64,000 nt of DNA from Enterobacter huaxiensis (GCF_003594935.2 NZ_CP043342.1:124001-188000), one strand, 5' to 3'; counted from the stretch's first letter, positions 1 through 11,345 are shown. Made by a program: numbers and translations. Notes: generated from the letters alone by a model not told the origin.

Positions 1-171
1 CCGGGTTTTGCTCGGGAAATGACGATACAGCGCCGCCTCCGACACGCCTACAGAAGCGGCCAGCTTTGCGGTGGTGATGCGTTGACTGCCATCGCTGGAT
101 TCAAGCATCAGAGCCAGAGATTGAAGTATTTCTTCGCGACGATTCCTTTTCGCGGTTTGTTTTTCTGCCAT
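1..171 (-). CDS. slmA: Nucleoid occlusion factor SlmA, N-terminal part (cut by window edge)
   Basis: SlmA is a TetR-family DNA-binding protein that blocks FtsZ ring assembly over the nucleoid. Only the first 57 codons are present. The peptide starts [17 protein letters not shown] helix-turn-helix spans about residues 33-53, with the usual TetR sequence ending in ALYRHFPSK, where the recognition helix lies. The ATG at 171 opens the family-typical N terminus. The gene lies downstream of dut on the same strand, as in E. coli. The rest of the protein, including the dimerisation and FtsZ-interaction part, is outside the window. Confidence 0.95.
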
Positions 172-223
172 GTTACAAAATACCCCTGAAAATAAGCACT
201 GCCAGGCTGGCATCCACACAGCG

Positions 224-245
224 ACCGCAAACTAACGTTTGCGGT
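224..245. repeat. Hairpin between dut and slmA
   Basis: A perfect 9-bp inverted repeat, ACCGCAAAC then TAAC then GTTTGCGGT, lies between dut and slmA. On the plus strand a T-rich stretch follows. On the minus strand, the direction of transcription here, no clear U tract follows, so a partial terminator or attenuator between dut and slmA is only a guess. Confidence 0.5.
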
Positions 246-290
246 TTGTTATTGCATTATGGCGCTGTGAGATGCGTATCTGTCGGGCGA

Positions 291-746
291 CTATTTGCGC
301 CCGGAATGGCCGAAGCCGCCTTCGCCACGGTCGGTGGCATCAAAGTCTGCCACCAGGTTAAATTCTGCCTGCACAACCGGTACAAAGACCATTTGTGCAA
401 TACGCTCGCCAGGCTCAATCGTGAAGCTGTCCTGACCGCGGTTCCAGACGGACACCATCAGCTGACCCTGGTAATCAGAGTCGATCAGGCCGACCAGGTT
501 ACCCAGCACGACGCCATGCTTATGGCCCAGACCAGAACGTGGCAGGATCACTGCCGCGAGTGACGGGTCAGCAATGTGAATCGCCAGACCGGTTGGGATC
601 AGGGTGGTTGCACCCGGCGCCAGCTCTACGGCGTCATCGAGACAGGCGCGCAGGTCAAGACCGGCAGAGCCGGAGGTGGCATAGGTCGGCAGCGGGAATT
701 GCTCACCAACACGCGGGTCCAGAATCTTAACGTCGATTTTTTTCAT
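291..746 (-). CDS. dut: dUTP pyrophosphatase (dUTPase)
   Basis: Dut hydrolyses dUTP to dUMP and pyrophosphate. This keeps uracil out of DNA and supplies dUMP for thymidylate synthesis. The 151-residue product has the trimeric dUTPase motifs: GSAGLDLRA at 26-34, PRSGLG at 69-74, GLIDSDYQG at 86-94 and the glycine-rich [10 protein letters not shown] at about 140-149. Its length equals the E. coli enzyme. The start MKKIDVK at 746 is chosen from the family; a second ATG at 749 directly before it would add one Met. The reading frame overlaps the 3' end of coaBC by about 20 bases, which suggests translational coupling. Confidence 0.97.
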   Translation of the reverse strand: MKKIDVKILDPRVGEQFPLPTYATSGSAGLDLRACLDDAVELAPGATTLIPTGLAIHIADPSLAAVILPRSGLGHKHGVVLGNLVGLIDSDYQGQLMVSVWNRGQDSFTIEPGERIAQMVFVPVVQAEFNLVADFDATDRGEGGFGHSGRK

Positions 747-1938
747 CATAACGGGTAACGATCTCGTCCAGTAATTGTTGGCCCAGGAGTTCCTTGCGCT
801 CAAGCGGTAAGATTTTATCTCCATCCTGCCAGAAAAGGTGCAGTGCGTTGCTGTCGCTGTTAAATCCTTGTGTGGCCAGCGATACGTCGTTCGCGCAAAT
901 CAAATCGAGGTTTTTGCGGGTACGTTTTTGCCGGGCATATTCTTCCACATTATTCGTTTCTGCGGCAAACCCAACAACGTAGGGACGGTGACTTTTCAGT
1001 GCGGCGACACCGGCAACGATATCCGGGTTTTTCACCATTTTTATCGTTAATTCATCACCTTGCTTTTTAATTTTGGCGTCAGAAATCGTCTCAGCCCGGT
1101 AATCCGCCACGGCTGCACAGCCGATAAAAATCTGCTGCTTTTGCGCGTGAGCCTGTACGGCGGCTTCCATTTCCAGCGCGGTAGTCACATCAATGCGTTG
1201 CACAAGCGGCGGGGTAGGCAACAGGACAGGCCCGCTCACCAGCGTGACGTTCGCACCGCGTTTTGCCGCTGCGGCAGCGATCGCAAACCCCATTTTACCG
1301 GAGCTGTGGTTGGTGATGTAACGCACCGGATCCAGCGGCTCGCGCGTTGGGCCCGCGGTAATCATGATGTTGAGATGTTGCAGATCGTTGACAGGCGAAA
1401 AATGGGCTGCGGCCATATCGACGATAGTCAGCGGGTCAAGCATACGGCCAGGGCCTACGTCACCGCAGGCCTGGCTGCCGCTGTCTGGCCCCCAAATCAG
1501 CAGGCCGCGAGAGGCCAGCGTCTCCAGATTGTGCTGAGTGGCGGCATTGCGGTACATCTGCTGGTTCATGGCGGGCACAACGGCGACGGGGGCGGGCGTG
1601 GCCAGGCAAATGGTCGAGACCAGATCGTTCGCCATACCCGCGGCCACACGGGCGATTAAATCTGCCGTGGCGGGGGCAAGTATGACCAGGTCTGCCCATT
1701 TCCCAAGCTCGATATGGCCCATTGCTGCTTCTGCTGCCGGGTCAAGCAGGCTGTCAGAGACCGGATATCCCGAAACGGCCTGCAGGCTCAGAGGGGTGAT
1801 AAAGGCTTTGCCACCTTCGGTTATCGCGACCCGCACGTCGGCCCCGCGCTCGCGCAGACGACGCACCAGCTCCGGCGCTTTATAGGCGGCAATACCGCCG
1901 CTTACGCCAAGAACGATTTTTTTACCGGCCAGGCTCAT
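727..1938 (-). CDS. coaBC: Bifunctional phosphopantothenoylcysteine decarboxylase / phosphopantothenate-cysteine ligase
   Basis: CoaBC carries out two consecutive steps of coenzyme A synthesis: CTP-dependent joining of cysteine to 4'-phosphopantothenate, then FMN-dependent decarboxylation. The N-terminal CoaC domain (about 1-190) shows the flavoprotein sequence [10 protein letters not shown], the catalytic His at 75 in GHIELGKW, the PAMNQQM motif and the active-site Cys in [12 protein letters not shown]. The CoaB domain follows with [13 protein letters not shown] and HSSGKMG. The product is 403 residues, three fewer than E. coli, because of a small gap just after KIKK. Two adjacent ATG codons (1941 and 1938) follow AGGA; I chose MSLAGKK at 1938 by homology. 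The gene is divergent from radC. Confidence 0.96.
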   Translation of the reverse strand: MSLAGKKIVLGVSGGIAAYKAPELVRRLRERGADVRVAITEGGKAFITPLSLQAVSGYPVSDSLLDPAAEAAMGHIELGKWADLVILAPATADLIARVAAGMANDLVSTICLATPAPVAVVPAMNQQMYRNAATQHNLETLASRGLLIWGPDSGSQACGDVGPGRMLDPLTIVDMAAAHFSPVNDLQHLNIMITAGPTREPLDPVRYITNHSSGKMGFAIAAAAAKRGANVTLVSGPVLLPTPPLVQRIDVTTALEMEAAVQAHAQKQQIFIGCAAVADYRAETISDAKIKKQGDELTIKMVKNPDIVAGVAALKSHRPYVVGFAAETNNVEEYARQKRTRKNLDLICANDVSLATQGFNSDSNALHLFWQDGDKILPLERKELLGQQLLDEIVTRYDEKNRR

Positions 1939-2110
1939 CATGATTCTTTCCTGTTGGGTTTCACCAGAGAGCGGGCATTTTATCACAATCCCAAAAACGG
2001 GGTTATTTTGTCCGTTGTCCTCTTTGCGAGGCGTTACGCAAGAATGAAAAGCAAGCGTCGAGAGGCCAACGTGCCTGTGGCAGCATGGGGGCAGACAGAA
2101 GGAGAGTGAC

Positions 2111-2776
2111 ATGGAAGAGGCTGAACTGCTGCTACCGCGTGAAAAATTGCTGCGCTATGGCGTCACCTTGTTGAGAGATGACGAGCTGCTGGCGCTCTTT
2201 TTGCGCACCGGGACGCCGGGAAAACCCGTATTCACGATGGCACAAGAGCTCATCGCGCATTTTGGTTCATTGCATGGCTTGCTGACGGCTGAGCTGGAGG
2301 CGTTCGAGCACGTCAATGGAATTGGCGTCGCGAAGCATGCCCAGCTGCGGGCCATTGCTGAACTGGCTCGCCGTTTTTACAACGTGCGCATACAGGAAGA
2401 AGATCCGATACTCTCACCCGGTATGACGCTGGAATTTTTGCAAAGCCAGCTGTCAGATGCCGAACGCGAGATCTTTATGGTGATCTTTCTTGATAGCCGC
2501 AACAAGATACTGAAACATAGCCACCTTTTCTCGGGCACGCTGAGCCATGTTGAGGTTCATCCGCGAGAAATTGTGCGGGAAGCGATAAAAGTGAATGCAG
2601 CCGGCGTGATCCTCGCGCATAATCACCCCTCCGGCTGTGCGGAACCGAGCAGAGCGGACAAAGAAATCACCGAGCGCATTATCAAATGCTGTCAATTCAT
2701 GGACATTCGTGTGCTGGACCATGTGATAATTGGCCGCGGAGAGTACATTTCTTTTGCAGAACGTGGTTGGATTTAG
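2111..2776 (+). CDS. radC: RadC family JAB-domain protein
   Basis: RadC belongs to the UPF0758/JAMM family, once linked to DNA repair; its true role is unsettled. The 221-residue protein has N-terminal helix-hairpin-helix-like sequence ([16 protein letters not shown], about 63-78) and a C-terminal metallopeptidase-like JAB domain with EVHPREI and [14 protein letters not shown] (170-183), the zinc-site signature. An AAGGAG ribosome binding site lies 6 bases before the ATG. The N-terminal half is less conserved relative to E. coli than the JAB domain. Confidence 0.93.
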   Translation: MEEAELLLPREKLLRYGVTLLRDDELLALFLRTGTPGKPVFTMAQELIAHFGSLHGLLTAELEAFEHVNGIGVAKHAQLRAIAELARRFYNVRIQEEDPILSPGMTLEFLQSQLSDAEREIFMVIFLDSRNKILKHSHLFSGTLSHVEVHPREIVREAIKVNAAGVILAHNHPSGCAEPSRADKEITERIIKCCQFMDIRVLDHVIIGRGEYISFAERGWI

Positions 2777-2818
2777 ACCATTTCTCGCGATCCATCGGGA
2801 TCTTTGTCTGTTCGGGAC

Positions 2819-2847
2819 TTGAGCACACCGCCGAGTCAGCGTATACT
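2819..2847 (+). promoter_or_regulatory. Sigma-70 promoter of rpmB-rpmG
   Basis: TTGAGC (2819-2824) and TATACT (2842-2847) are separated by 17 bases, a near-consensus -35/-10 pair. Transcription would start near 2854 and leave a leader of about 140 bases before rpmB. The leader contains a small stem, AGTTC (2897-2901) with GAACT (2907-2911), and further short inverted repeats downstream. Confidence 0.75.
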
Positions 2848-2973
2848 ACGCCACCTTTGAGAATCTCGGGTTTGGCATTTGGGCCTGGCAATCGAGAGTT
2901 CACTTAGAACTATGCGATGACCGGGCTGTAAAGCCTGACGAGGCGCCGATACCCCATACGAAGCTCGAGCTAA

Positions 2974-3231
<258 letters not shown>

Positions 3232-3247
3232 GTACTTAAGGAAATAA

Positions 3248-3418
<171 letters not shown>

Positions 3419-3440
3419 TTTTAGACTCCTTGTATTGAAA

Positions 3441-3464
3441 AACCCCGCAACTGCGGGGTTTTTT
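3441..3464 (+). terminator. Rho-independent terminator after rpmG
   Basis: AACCCCGCA then ACTGCGGGGTT forms a GC-rich hairpin followed by a run of T. mutM starts 26 bases further on in the same direction, so some read-through into mutM is likely. Confidence 0.9.
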
Positions 3465-3490
3465 GCATTCTGCATCTCAATGGAGGAAAC

Positions 3491-4300
3491 ATGCCTGAGT
3501 TACCAGAGGTAGAAACCAGCCGCCGCGGCATTGAGCCGCATCTGGTCGGCGCGACCATTCTTCATGCTGTTGTACGTAATGGCCGCCTCCGCTGGCCGGT
3601 ATCCGATGAGATCCACGCGTTAAGCGACAAACCCATTCTCAGCGTGCAGCGCCGCGCGAAATACCTGCTGCTGGAGCTGCCAGATGGCTGGATTATCATC
3701 CATCTGGGCATGTCCGGAAGCCTGCGTATCCTTACCGAAGAGCTGCCGGCTGAAAAGCATGACCACGTTGATTTGGTGATGAGCAACGGCAAAGTGTTGC
3801 GCTATACCGACCCACGGCGCTTTGGCGCATGGTTGTGGACCAAAGAGCTGGAAGGGCACAGTGTACTGGCGCATCTGGGGCCAGAGCCGCTCTCAGAGGC
3901 CTTTAATGCGGAATACCTCAAAGAGAAGTGCGCGAAAAAGAAAACCCCAATCAAGCCCTGGCTGATGGATAACAAGCTGGTGGTCGGCGTAGGGAATATT
4001 TACGCCAGCGAATCGCTGTTTGCGGCCGGGATCCATCCCGATCGGCTGGCCTCTTCGCTGTCAGCGCAGGAGTGCGAGCTGCTGGTTCGGGTCATTAAAG
4101 CGGTGCTGCTGCGCTCAATTGAGCAGGGGGGAACCACGCTGAAGGACTTCCTGCAGAGCGACGGTAAGCCGGGCTATTTTGCGCAGGAGCTGCAGGTGTA
4201 CGGCCGAAAAGGCGAGCCGTGCAGAGTGTGTGGCACACCCATTATCGCGACGAAACACGCCCAGCGCGCCACGTTCTACTGTCGTCAGTGCCAGAAGTAG
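3491..4300 (+). CDS. mutM: Formamidopyrimidine-DNA glycosylase (Fpg)
   Basis: MutM removes 8-oxoguanine and ring-opened purines from DNA and nicks the abasic site. The 269-residue protein begins MPELPEVE, which provides the catalytic N-terminal proline and the adjacent Glu. The C-terminal zinc finger has Cys at 244, 247, 264 and 267. A strong GGAGG ribosome binding site precedes the ATG. The gene converges with coaD, with only two bases between the stop codons and no obvious terminator. Confidence 0.98.
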   Translation: MPELPEVETSRRGIEPHLVGATILHAVVRNGRLRWPVSDEIHALSDKPILSVQRRAKYLLLELPDGWIIIHLGMSGSLRILTEELPAEKHDHVDLVMSNGKVLRYTDPRRFGAWLWTKELEGHSVLAHLGPEPLSEAFNAEYLKEKCAKKKTPIKPWLMDNKLVVGVGNIYASESLFAAGIHPDRLASSLSAQECELLVRVIKAVLLRSIEQGGTTLKDFLQSDGKPGYFAQELQVYGRKGEPCRVCGTPIIATKHAQRATFYCRQCQK

Positions 4301-4302
4301 GG

Positions 4303-4785
<483 letters not shown>

Positions 4786-5556
4786 TCACGTTTTCTCTGA
4801 GTAGCCGCGGCAGAGCGCCCACAGCTCGGTGTATTTGTTGAAAGTATACTGCGCGTTGACCACGGCCAGTAACCAACCCTGCTTCCCGTCCAGCACGCCA
4901 CCCCGCAGCAGCAGCGTTTTCAGGAATGCCCCCAGCGTGTGGGTAAAGATACCTGTGAGCGTGGCCTTCTTGCCGCGCTGGTGACGCTCCTGCGCCCATG
5001 CGGTGGCATAGTTGAGCTGTTTACGCTGGAAGCTCGCGAAATCCCGACAGGTCAGGTGCAACAGGTCGCCCGTCAGGGGGATCACCTGGGCGCTATCGCA
5101 GCTCAGGGATTCATGCACCAGATTGTCGTTGTACTGATAACGCTCGCGCTCATACAGGCGCATCACGCGGTCAGGATACCAGCCGCTATGGCGCATGAAG
5201 CGGCCAAGGAAATAGTTACGCCGCGCAATGCTGTAGACCGCGCCGGGTTGAGGCGCGGCGAGCACCGCCTGAATGGCCTGCTGCAGTTCGGGTGTGATGC
5301 GCTCGTCGGTGTCGATCATCAGAACGTAATCGCCGGTGGCATAGCCCTGCGCGCGCTGGCGCTGAATGCCATAGCCCTGCCAGTCGGTATCGGTATAAAC
5401 TTTTGCGCCCGCCGCACGGGCAACGTCCACCGTATTATCTTCGCTGCCGGAATCAAGCAGAACAATCTCGTCGGCCCAGGCGACAGAGGCCAGGCAGTCC
5501 GGAAGCAGGTCGGCGGCGTTTTTGGCGATCATCACGACCGACAGACGCTGTGACAT
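4786..5556 (-). CDS. waaE: LPS inner-core glucosyltransferase WaaE (KdtX), GT2 family
   Basis: WaaE, characterised in Klebsiella and Serratia, adds a beta-1,4-linked glucose to the first core heptose. The 256-residue protein is a family 2 glycosyltransferase: nucleotide-binding strand with DSGSEDNT at 35-42, DxD-type motif DTDE at 82-85, and the family block [15 protein letters not shown]. The ATG overlaps the waaA stop (TAATG). It lies between waaA and coaD, where Klebsiella and Serratia carry it and where E. coli K-12 has no gene. A shorter relative with the same architecture is present at 22,391-23,191. Confidence 0.88.
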   Translation of the reverse strand: MSQRLSVVMIAKNAADLLPDCLASVAWADEIVLLDSGSEDNTVDVARAAGAKVYTDTDWQGYGIQRQRAQGYATGDYVLMIDTDERITPELQQAIQAVLAAPQPGAVYSIARRNYFLGRFMRHSGWYPDRVMRLYERERYQYNDNLVHESLSCDSAQVIPLTGDLLHLTCRDFASFQRKQLNYATAWAQERHQRGKKATLTGIFTHTLGAFLKTLLLRGGVLDGKQGWLLAVVNAQYTFNKYTELWALCRGYSEKT

Positions 5557-6830
5557 TAGTGGCTCCGCTGAGGCAGATAAGGTTGCAGAAGCTGCAGCAG
5601 ACGGGTCAGTGCGCCCTGATTCTGATGCAGCACTTCAACGGCGTGGCGACCGTACCACAGGCGGTAGTCTTCGTCGGTCAGAAGGGTAGATATCTCTTTG
5701 ACCACCGAATCCGCGTCGGTCACGGTAATTAAGCCGTCGGCCTGCTGCAATTTAGCGCAGATATCTTTGAAGTTAAACGTATGCGGCCCCATCAGCACGG
5801 GAATGGCGTGCGCTGCAGGCTCCAGCGGGTTATGACCGCCGCGCTCTACCAGGCTGCCGCCCACAAAGGCGAGATCGGCAATGCCGTACAGCAGCATCAG
5901 TTCGCCCATCGTATCGCCAATTACCACCTGAGTGCTGTTAGAGGGGATCTCACCGGTGCTGCGCAGGGTGAAGCTGAAACCGCCTTTCTGCACCATATCG
6001 CGGGCATCTTTAAAACGCTCCGGATGACGGGGAACCAAAATAAGCAGCAAGTCGGGGAATTTTTCCAGCAGCTTGCGATGGGCTTGCAGAATAATCTCTT
6101 CTTCGCCGTCGTGGGTGCTGGTGGCAATCCAGACCTGGCGGCGCGGGGCCCACTGGCGGCGCAGCGTCACCGCGCGGGCGGCGAGTTCAGGCGTAACCGA
6201 AATATCGAATTTAAGGCTACCCGTTACCGCAAGCTGGTTGCGTTTCAGGCCGAGGGCAACAAAACGCGCCGCATCTTCTTCGTTCTGTGCGGCAATCAGC
6301 GTGATTTTACTCAGCAGTCGGCGCATGAATTTACCCAGCTTGCCGTAACCTTTCGCCGAGCGCTCTGACAGGCGCGCGTTGGCAATCACCAGCGGAATTT
6401 TTCGGGCATGCAGGGCGGAAATCATATTCGGCCAAAGCTCGGTTTCCATGACGATCACCAGCTTAGGGCGAACGGTATTCAGGAAACGGTTCATGGCACA
6501 GGGCAGGTCGTAAGGCAGATAGACGTGCTGAACGTCTTTACCGAAAGCGGATAACGCGCGCTCAGAGCCGGTTGGCGTCATGGTGGTGACGGTGATCGGC
6601 AGCGACGGGTAGCGGTGGCGCAGGGCGCGAACCAGCGGGATCGCCGCCAGCGTTTCACCAACAGAAACGGAATGCAGCAAAATACCGTCCGGGGTGACTT
6701 TATTGCGGCAGTAGCCATAGCGTTCAGCCCAGCGTTTTCGATACGCAGGGGCCTTACGGCTACGAAGCAACAGTCTCAGCCACACTAATGGCTGAATGAT
6801 GTAGAGCAGGGCGGTATACAACAATTCCAA
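5556..6830 (-). CDS. waaA: 3-deoxy-D-manno-octulosonic acid (Kdo) transferase
   Basis: WaaA adds two Kdo residues to lipid IVA at the inner membrane and founds the LPS core. The protein (about 424 residues) has an N-terminal membrane anchor in [19 protein letters not shown], the GT30 block [18 protein letters not shown], and the C-terminal [18 protein letters not shown]. The start is a TTG at 6830, chosen because the sequence then begins at the same place as E. coli WaaA (ELLYTALLY) and GGA lies 7 bases upstream. Another TTG at 6863 would add 11 residues without homology. There is no ATG in the right place. Confidence 0.93.
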   Translation of the reverse strand: MELLYTALLYIIQPLVWLRLLLRSRKAPAYRKRWAERYGYCRNKVTPDGILLHSVSVGETLAAIPLVRALRHRYPSLPITVTTMTPTGSERALSAFGKDVQHVYLPYDLPCAMNRFLNTVRPKLVIVMETELWPNMISALHARKIPLVIANARLSERSAKGYGKLGKFMRRLLSKITLIAAQNEEDAARFVALGLKRNQLAVTGSLKFDISVTPELAARAVTLRRQWAPRRQVWIATSTHDGEEEIILQAHRKLLEKFPDLLLILVPRHPERFKDARDMVQKGGFSFTLRSTGEIPSNSTQVVIGDTMGELMLLYGIADLAFVGGSLVERGGHNPLEPAAHAIPVLMGPHTFNFKDICAKLQQADGLITVTDADSVVKEISTLLTDEDYRLWYGRHAVEVLHQNQGALTRLLQLLQPYLPQRSH

Positions 6831-6896
6831 GCGATTATCCGTTTTTTTAGTTTCGGCGGGCAAATTCTAAGCATTTAAGCCAGGTAAAGCTATCTC

Positions 6897-7886
6897 TTAT
6901 GCCAGATACCGCTTTAAACGGAAGTAACGGCGGCCCAGGCGCCAGCGCAGTCGCGGGCTTTTCGCACTTTTCCAGATGAGTTTCCAGATACCGGTTTCGA
7001 AAAACTCTTTGATAATCATTGATTTTTTCTTCTCATCCTTCATGTTATCGAAGGTATGAATAATCCCCAGGCCTTCTTTGGCGATTTGCCAGTGGCAGGC
7101 AGGGATACCTTTCACTTTGTCCGGGTAGCGCTGGTTGATGGCATCGAGCATCTGCAGGATTTTCATGTAATGGCGCGCCGAGCGAATCAAGGTGTCGTCA
7201 TTGTCCGGCATATGGGACACCGATGCGGAGTGAATGTAGTAGTCATAATAACGTTCACTGGTGTACTGAACGCGCTCGGCCGCGAGCAGCACTTCGGTGG
7301 TCCAGGGGATATCCTGATGGCGAAGACCGGGTTCGAAACGGAAACTGTGTTTACGAATAAAGTCGTGGCGATAGATGTTCAGCCAGGTTACGTGCAGGAA
7401 CTTACGGGAATCCAGCGCCATTTTTAGCCATGCAGCGCCCGTCATGACGCCCGTCGAGGAGAGTTTGTCCTCAGGGAAGATAGGGCGTGAAGGTTTCTTG
7501 TCGTTTTCCCAGACGTAGTTCCCGTTACAGGTGGCGACATCCAAATTCTGCGTAACGGCCATGTCCAGCAGATGCTGGTACATGCCGGGTTTAAAGACGT
7601 CATCAATATCCGGGAAAGAGAGATATTGACCCGTCGCAACGGCCAGACCGGTATTACGTGCGATGGAAACACCCTGGTTTTGCTGTTCAATAACCTGCAT
7701 CTGGGGCAGTTTTTCGCGCCAGTTTTCGACGATCTGCATCGAACCGTCAGTGGAGCCGTCATTGACGATAATAACTTCGATACTGTCGATGCGCTGATTC
7801 AGAAGGCAGGTAAAGAACTGATCCAGAAAAGCTTCACCGTTATAAACGGCAACCACCACGCTTAATAATGGCGCTGAATTTTGCAT
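6897..7886 (-). CDS. GT2-family glycosyltransferase of the LPS core locus
   Basis: This is a 329-residue family 2 glycosyltransferase. The N-terminal GT-A fold shows VVVAVYNGEAFLDQF, NDGSTDGS at 42-49 and the DxD motif DIDD at 93-96. The C-terminal third is basic and ends in RLRWRLGRRYFRLKRY, which could associate with the inner membrane. It follows wabH by 14 bases and precedes waaA by about 66 bases in the same leftward operon, so a role in LPS core assembly is the best inference. I cannot assign the sugar or acceptor; Klebsiella core loci carry an additional glycosyltransferase in this region, but I do not recognise the gene name with certainty. Confidence 0.85.
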   Translation of the reverse strand: MQNSAPLLSVVVAVYNGEAFLDQFFTCLLNQRIDSIEVIIVNDGSTDGSMQIVENWREKLPQMQVIEQQNQGVSIARNTGLAVATGQYLSFPDIDDVFKPGMYQHLLDMAVTQNLDVATCNGNYVWENDKKPSRPIFPEDKLSSTGVMTGAAWLKMALDSRKFLHVTWLNIYRHDFIRKHSFRFEPGLRHQDIPWTTEVLLAAERVQYTSERYYDYYIHSASVSHMPDNDDTLIRSARHYMKILQMLDAINQRYPDKVKGIPACHWQIAKEGLGIIHTFDNMKDEKKKSMIIKEFFETGIWKLIWKSAKSPRLRWRLGRRYFRLKRYLA

Positions 7887-7900
7887 AGGAAACCTGATTT

Positions 7901-8998
7901 TTATTGTTTATCGACTAAAGCGATATATTGCTGGCAAATGGCATTAATACCAAACGATGCGATCGTTGCGCGATCCACGACGGGCGGAGACGTATAGATT
8001 TCTGCCAGCGTTTTGGCCAGCGATTCGTCATTCAACTCTGTCAACCCGCGGGCTAAGTCCCCCGTGAGGATTTCAGCGGGCCCGCCCGGGCAGTTTGTAC
8101 TGACGGGCGGCGTCTGGCAGATGATGGATTCGACCAGCACATTACCAAAGCCTTCGCAGTCAGAGCTTAACACTAAGAGGCGCGCCCCTTTGATCCAGGG
8201 ATAGGGATTGGGTTCGAACGGGCGGAAAACAATCCTGTTTTCGATGCCAAGCTCCGCGGCAAGCTGCTTGAGCGTTTGAATTTTTTTCTCTGAACCGTTA
8301 CCCATCATCACCAGCGTGGTGTCTATCTTGCTCAGAGCGAACGCTCGCAGGAGGCGATCGTGACGCTTATGTTCATGAAAGCGGCCGACGTGAATGATGT
8401 AATTCTGTCCCTGCATCTCAAAAGGAGCATCCGCCAGACGCTGTATTTCAGGAATATCAAAAGGATTATGGATAACCGCTTTGCGGCGAAGATCGATTGC
8501 CAGCGTTTCTGAAAGATCTTTCAGCACGGCGGCCGAGACGGCAACAACGTTACGGTTTTTGTAGGTATGACGAATTTTGTAATGTTTGAACCATCGTGAG
8601 AGCCCGCTGCGGTGGCGAAGGTAGGAGAATGAGAACATGCCGTGTACGCAGAACCAGACCTTATTGCGGTCAAGCGCGCGGCAGTGCGCCACAATGCGGT
8701 CAGTTTTGTGCAGGTGAGAGAACACGACATCAAATTTGCCGCTGCGCTCAGCCTGCTCAATAGCCTTATCCAGCAGCCGGGCGCGACGCGGGATCTCCGT
8801 AAGCTTCCGCCACGGCTTACTGCACGTATCCTGTATAACCTGAAAATCGATGCCGTCCGGAATGGCGTAGTCGCACACTTTCCGCAGGGAGAAGAGGGAA
8901 ACCTGGTGCCCCATTTCTGTCAATCCGCCGGAGAGTGTAAGAACCGTTTTTTCAGCTCCGCCACCGGGTAAACCATCAATAATCATTAGGATGCGCAT
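7901..8998 (-). CDS. wabH: GT4-family LPS core glycosyltransferase, probable WabH
   Basis: This 365-residue family 4 glycosyltransferase has the GT-B fold: N-terminal glycine-rich loop in IDGLPGGGAEKTV, the central HVGRFHEHKRHDRLL block, and the C-terminal donor-site motif DCEGFGNVLVES with paired Glu residues. In Klebsiella, WabH transfers N-acetylglucosamine to core galacturonic acid, after which WabN deacetylates it. The order wabG-wabH with a nearby deacetylase gene supports the name. It starts 2 bases after the wabG stop. The assignment rests on context and family resemblance; another core hexosyltransferase remains possible. Confidence 0.75.
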   Translation of the reverse strand: MRILMIIDGLPGGGAEKTVLTLSGGLTEMGHQVSLFSLRKVCDYAIPDGIDFQVIQDTCSKPWRKLTEIPRRARLLDKAIEQAERSGKFDVVFSHLHKTDRIVAHCRALDRNKVWFCVHGMFSFSYLRHRSGLSRWFKHYKIRHTYKNRNVVAVSAAVLKDLSETLAIDLRRKAVIHNPFDIPEIQRLADAPFEMQGQNYIIHVGRFHEHKRHDRLLRAFALSKIDTTLVMMGNGSEKKIQTLKQLAAELGIENRIVFRPFEPNPYPWIKGARLLVLSSDCEGFGNVLVESIICQTPPVSTNCPGGPAEILTGDLARGLTELNDESLAKTLAEIYTSPPVVDRATIASFGINAICQQYIALVDKQ

Positions 8999-9000
8999 TT

Positions 9001-10128
9001 TTAATCCAGTAATTTTTGATAAAGCGAAATAAGCTGACTTGATAGTTTTTCGGGGGTCGCTTCTTTCACGCGTTCACGTGCCGCTAGCCCCATATTGTTG
9101 TTCTTTTCCAGAGAAGGAATGGCTGCTATCGCCTCCTTCAATGTGCTGATATCAAGTGCATCACAGTAAAATCCGTTCTTGCCTTGCTCTATAAATTCGG
9201 CTCCGCCGCAACTCGTTGAAGTAATGACGGGTAAACCGCAGGCCATTGCTTCAAGAATAACGTTAGGAAAGGGATCATACAGTGTGGGCAGCAGTAAACC
9301 ATCGGATAGCTGGTAAAATGGCAGCGTCTCTTTTTGCATCCCCAGGAAGCGAATTTGCCCCTCGCAGCCTAGCGATCGGGCGAGAGCACGGTAACGATTT
9401 TCCGCCTTATCCTGCCCAACCACAATCAACAATGCCTCTGTTCCCGCGATAGCCTGTATCGCACTGGCCAATCCCTTTCGTTCAAATCCTGACCCGACGA
9501 AGCAGAACACAATGGCATCGGCTGGCAGCCCAAACTGCTGACGCAAAGCAGCGCGTTGTGCTTCCTGAGCCGGAACGAAGCGGCTGCAATCAATTGAATT
9601 ATAAATCACATGTATCTTTTTTGCGTCAATATCAAAGTCTTCGATGATTTCTCGTTTGATCATCTCTGCGTTACAGATAACGGCTTTTAGCTCTGGCGCC
9701 TGGTACATGTCACGTTCGGCGTGCATCACGTAGCGGTGATAGCGATCGTGCATGAGCATCTGCGCACGCCACGCGGGCAGGATGCGCGCGCGCTGCAGCA
9801 GCCAGCGTTGGTGAACGCCGTCTCCTGCACGGTAAATATCACACCCTGGGATGCGCTCGTGACTCTGCACAATATCAAATTGCTGCTGATGCCAGAGGGC
9901 GCGTGCGGCATGCGCAAACCCGCGCTCGCGGCTGATGCGGCCCCATTTGCGCGGATCGCAAATGTGGATATGCCAGTCGTCCTGTTTCTCCCCCTGCCAC
10001 TCGCGCGTTATGACGTTGAGCTCAAGGTTTTGATTACTCAGCGCGGTGAGCGCTCGGGAGACGAAGCGTTCCGCTCCGCCATCTGGACGATATTTTTGAC
10101 GAACGATGGCCAGGCGATGTTTTTTCAT
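9001..10128 (-). CDS. wabG: GT4-family core galacturonosyltransferase WabG
   Basis: In Klebsiella, WabG adds galacturonic acid to the second core heptose, which is needed for outer-core extension and stability. The 375-residue protein begins with VRQKYRPDGGAERFVSRAL, which I recognise as the WabG N terminus, and contains QSHERIPGCDIYRAGDGVH. The GT4 donor motif DPFPNVILEAMACGLPVI is near residue 290. The start codon overlaps the waaQ stop by one base (TAATG), a sign of translational coupling. Confidence 0.85.
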   Translation of the reverse strand: MKKHRLAIVRQKYRPDGGAERFVSRALTALSNQNLELNVITREWQGEKQDDWHIHICDPRKWGRISRERGFAHAARALWHQQQFDIVQSHERIPGCDIYRAGDGVHQRWLLQRARILPAWRAQMLMHDRYHRYVMHAERDMYQAPELKAVICNAEMIKREIIEDFDIDAKKIHVIYNSIDCSRFVPAQEAQRAALRQQFGLPADAIVFCFVGSGFERKGLASAIQAIAGTEALLIVVGQDKAENRYRALARSLGCEGQIRFLGMQKETLPFYQLSDGLLLPTLYDPFPNVILEAMACGLPVITSTSCGGAEFIEQGKNGFYCDALDISTLKEAIAAIPSLEKNNNMGLAARERVKEATPEKLSSQLISLYQKLLD

Positions 10129-11195
10129 TACAGGTATCTCCTTGCCGCGGAGACGACAGCATCAACGGGAATGGCATTGAGGTAGCGTTCTTTCGTGTTG
10201 GTATCAATAGCGTCCGGGTCGGGTAGCGGGCCGTAGTCACCTGCCCAGATGACTTCACCGTTCACCTGCCATGGAGACCAGAACGTCAGTTTGGAGGGAC
10301 CAAACAGCGCCACGCAGGGCGTCTGAAGCGCGGCGGCCATATGCATTGGAACGGAATCGACGCCGATAAACAGGCATGCGCGATCGATAAGCGATGCCAG
10401 CTGGCGAAGCGTCAGCTGGCCGGCCAGCGAAACGACCCCCGTTTTGGGCGAGGCAGCAAGAATGCGATCGATCATCGCCATCTCTTTTTTGTCCGGGCCT
10501 GCGGTAAGAACGATGGTGTGGCCCTCTTGCTGAAGGGTCGTAATGGTCTGTGCCATCTTTCCTTCATCCCAGCATTTAAAGAACCAGCGCGACGTGGGTT
10601 GTATAACGATGTAGCGCTCTCCCACGCCATGCTGCGTCAGCTTTTGCCGGGCGTATTGCCAGTCATCTGCAGTGTAAGCCATGGTAACGTCCGGTTTGGC
10701 GGCAACCGGTAACGACGACAGTATTGAAAGATTTTGTTCTACGGTGTGCAGAGAGGCGTGATTTTCAACAGAAACCAAATCGGTATGACAAAAACGCCAG
10801 AATGCATTGTCACGCTTGTTGAAGGCAAACCCAAGGCGAACTGGCGCACCTGTGAATCGCGTGACGATGGCGCTACGCCACTGGTCGGCAAGGTTAATCA
10901 CCAGGTGATAACGTTGTGCTCTTAACGTGCTGAGCAGCTGCCACTCTTTTTGTAGATGCCCGAGCGTGCCCAGCTGCTTCCATTTACGATCGATCCCATA
11001 AATTGTGCCGATCGCCGGATGCGCGGCGAGCATATCGCGCGTCTCTTCATAAAGCAGCACGTCGATTTTTGCCTCAGGCCATTTTTGGCGCAGCGAATCG
11101 ATGACGGGTGTGGTGAGTAACATGTCACCATGATGGCGAAGTTTAATCAGTAAAATGCGCAAATCAGGCGTGTCAGGTAAGTTATTCATCATCAT
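10128..11195 (-). CDS. waaQ: LPS heptosyltransferase III
   Basis: WaaQ adds the third (branch) heptose to the second core heptose from ADP-L-glycero-D-manno-heptose. The 355-residue protein is a GT9 enzyme with KLRHHGDMLLTTPVIDSL near the N terminus and the donor-site region GVDSVPMHMAAALQTP followed by LFGPS. Three ATG codons in a row (11195, 11192, 11189) could start it. It heads the leftward operon waaQ-wabG-wabH-GT2-waaA-waaE-coaD and is divergent from wabN. Confidence 0.92.
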   Translation of the reverse strand: MMMNNLPDTPDLRILLIKLRHHGDMLLTTPVIDSLRQKWPEAKIDVLLYEETRDMLAAHPAIGTIYGIDRKWKQLGTLGHLQKEWQLLSTLRAQRYHLVINLADQWRSAIVTRFTGAPVRLGFAFNKRDNAFWRFCHTDLVSVENHASLHTVEQNLSILSSLPVAAKPDVTMAYTADDWQYARQKLTQHGVGERYIVIQPTSRWFFKCWDEGKMAQTITTLQQEGHTIVLTAGPDKKEMAMIDRILAASPKTGVVSLAGQLTLRQLASLIDRACLFIGVDSVPMHMAAALQTPCVALFGPSKLTFWSPWQVNGEVIWAGDYGPLPDPDAIDTNTKERYLNAIPVDAVVSAARRYL

Positions 11196-11345
11196 CTTAT
11201 CGGCGTTGTACTGTTGGCAATTCTAATAGACCTGATAGCGACTTGCACTCTTTCTCCATAATGTCAGGAATTTCCTATGAAGGGTTTACTCCAGCTTTGG
11301 GGAGTGCGTAACATAGCGATAATTTCTCTGTCTGACGGGCTCAAT

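Noticed and set aside
11196..11276. Search for an ops/JUMPStart element upstream of waaQ
   Set aside because: No GGCGGTAG-like sequence is present on either strand in this interval.
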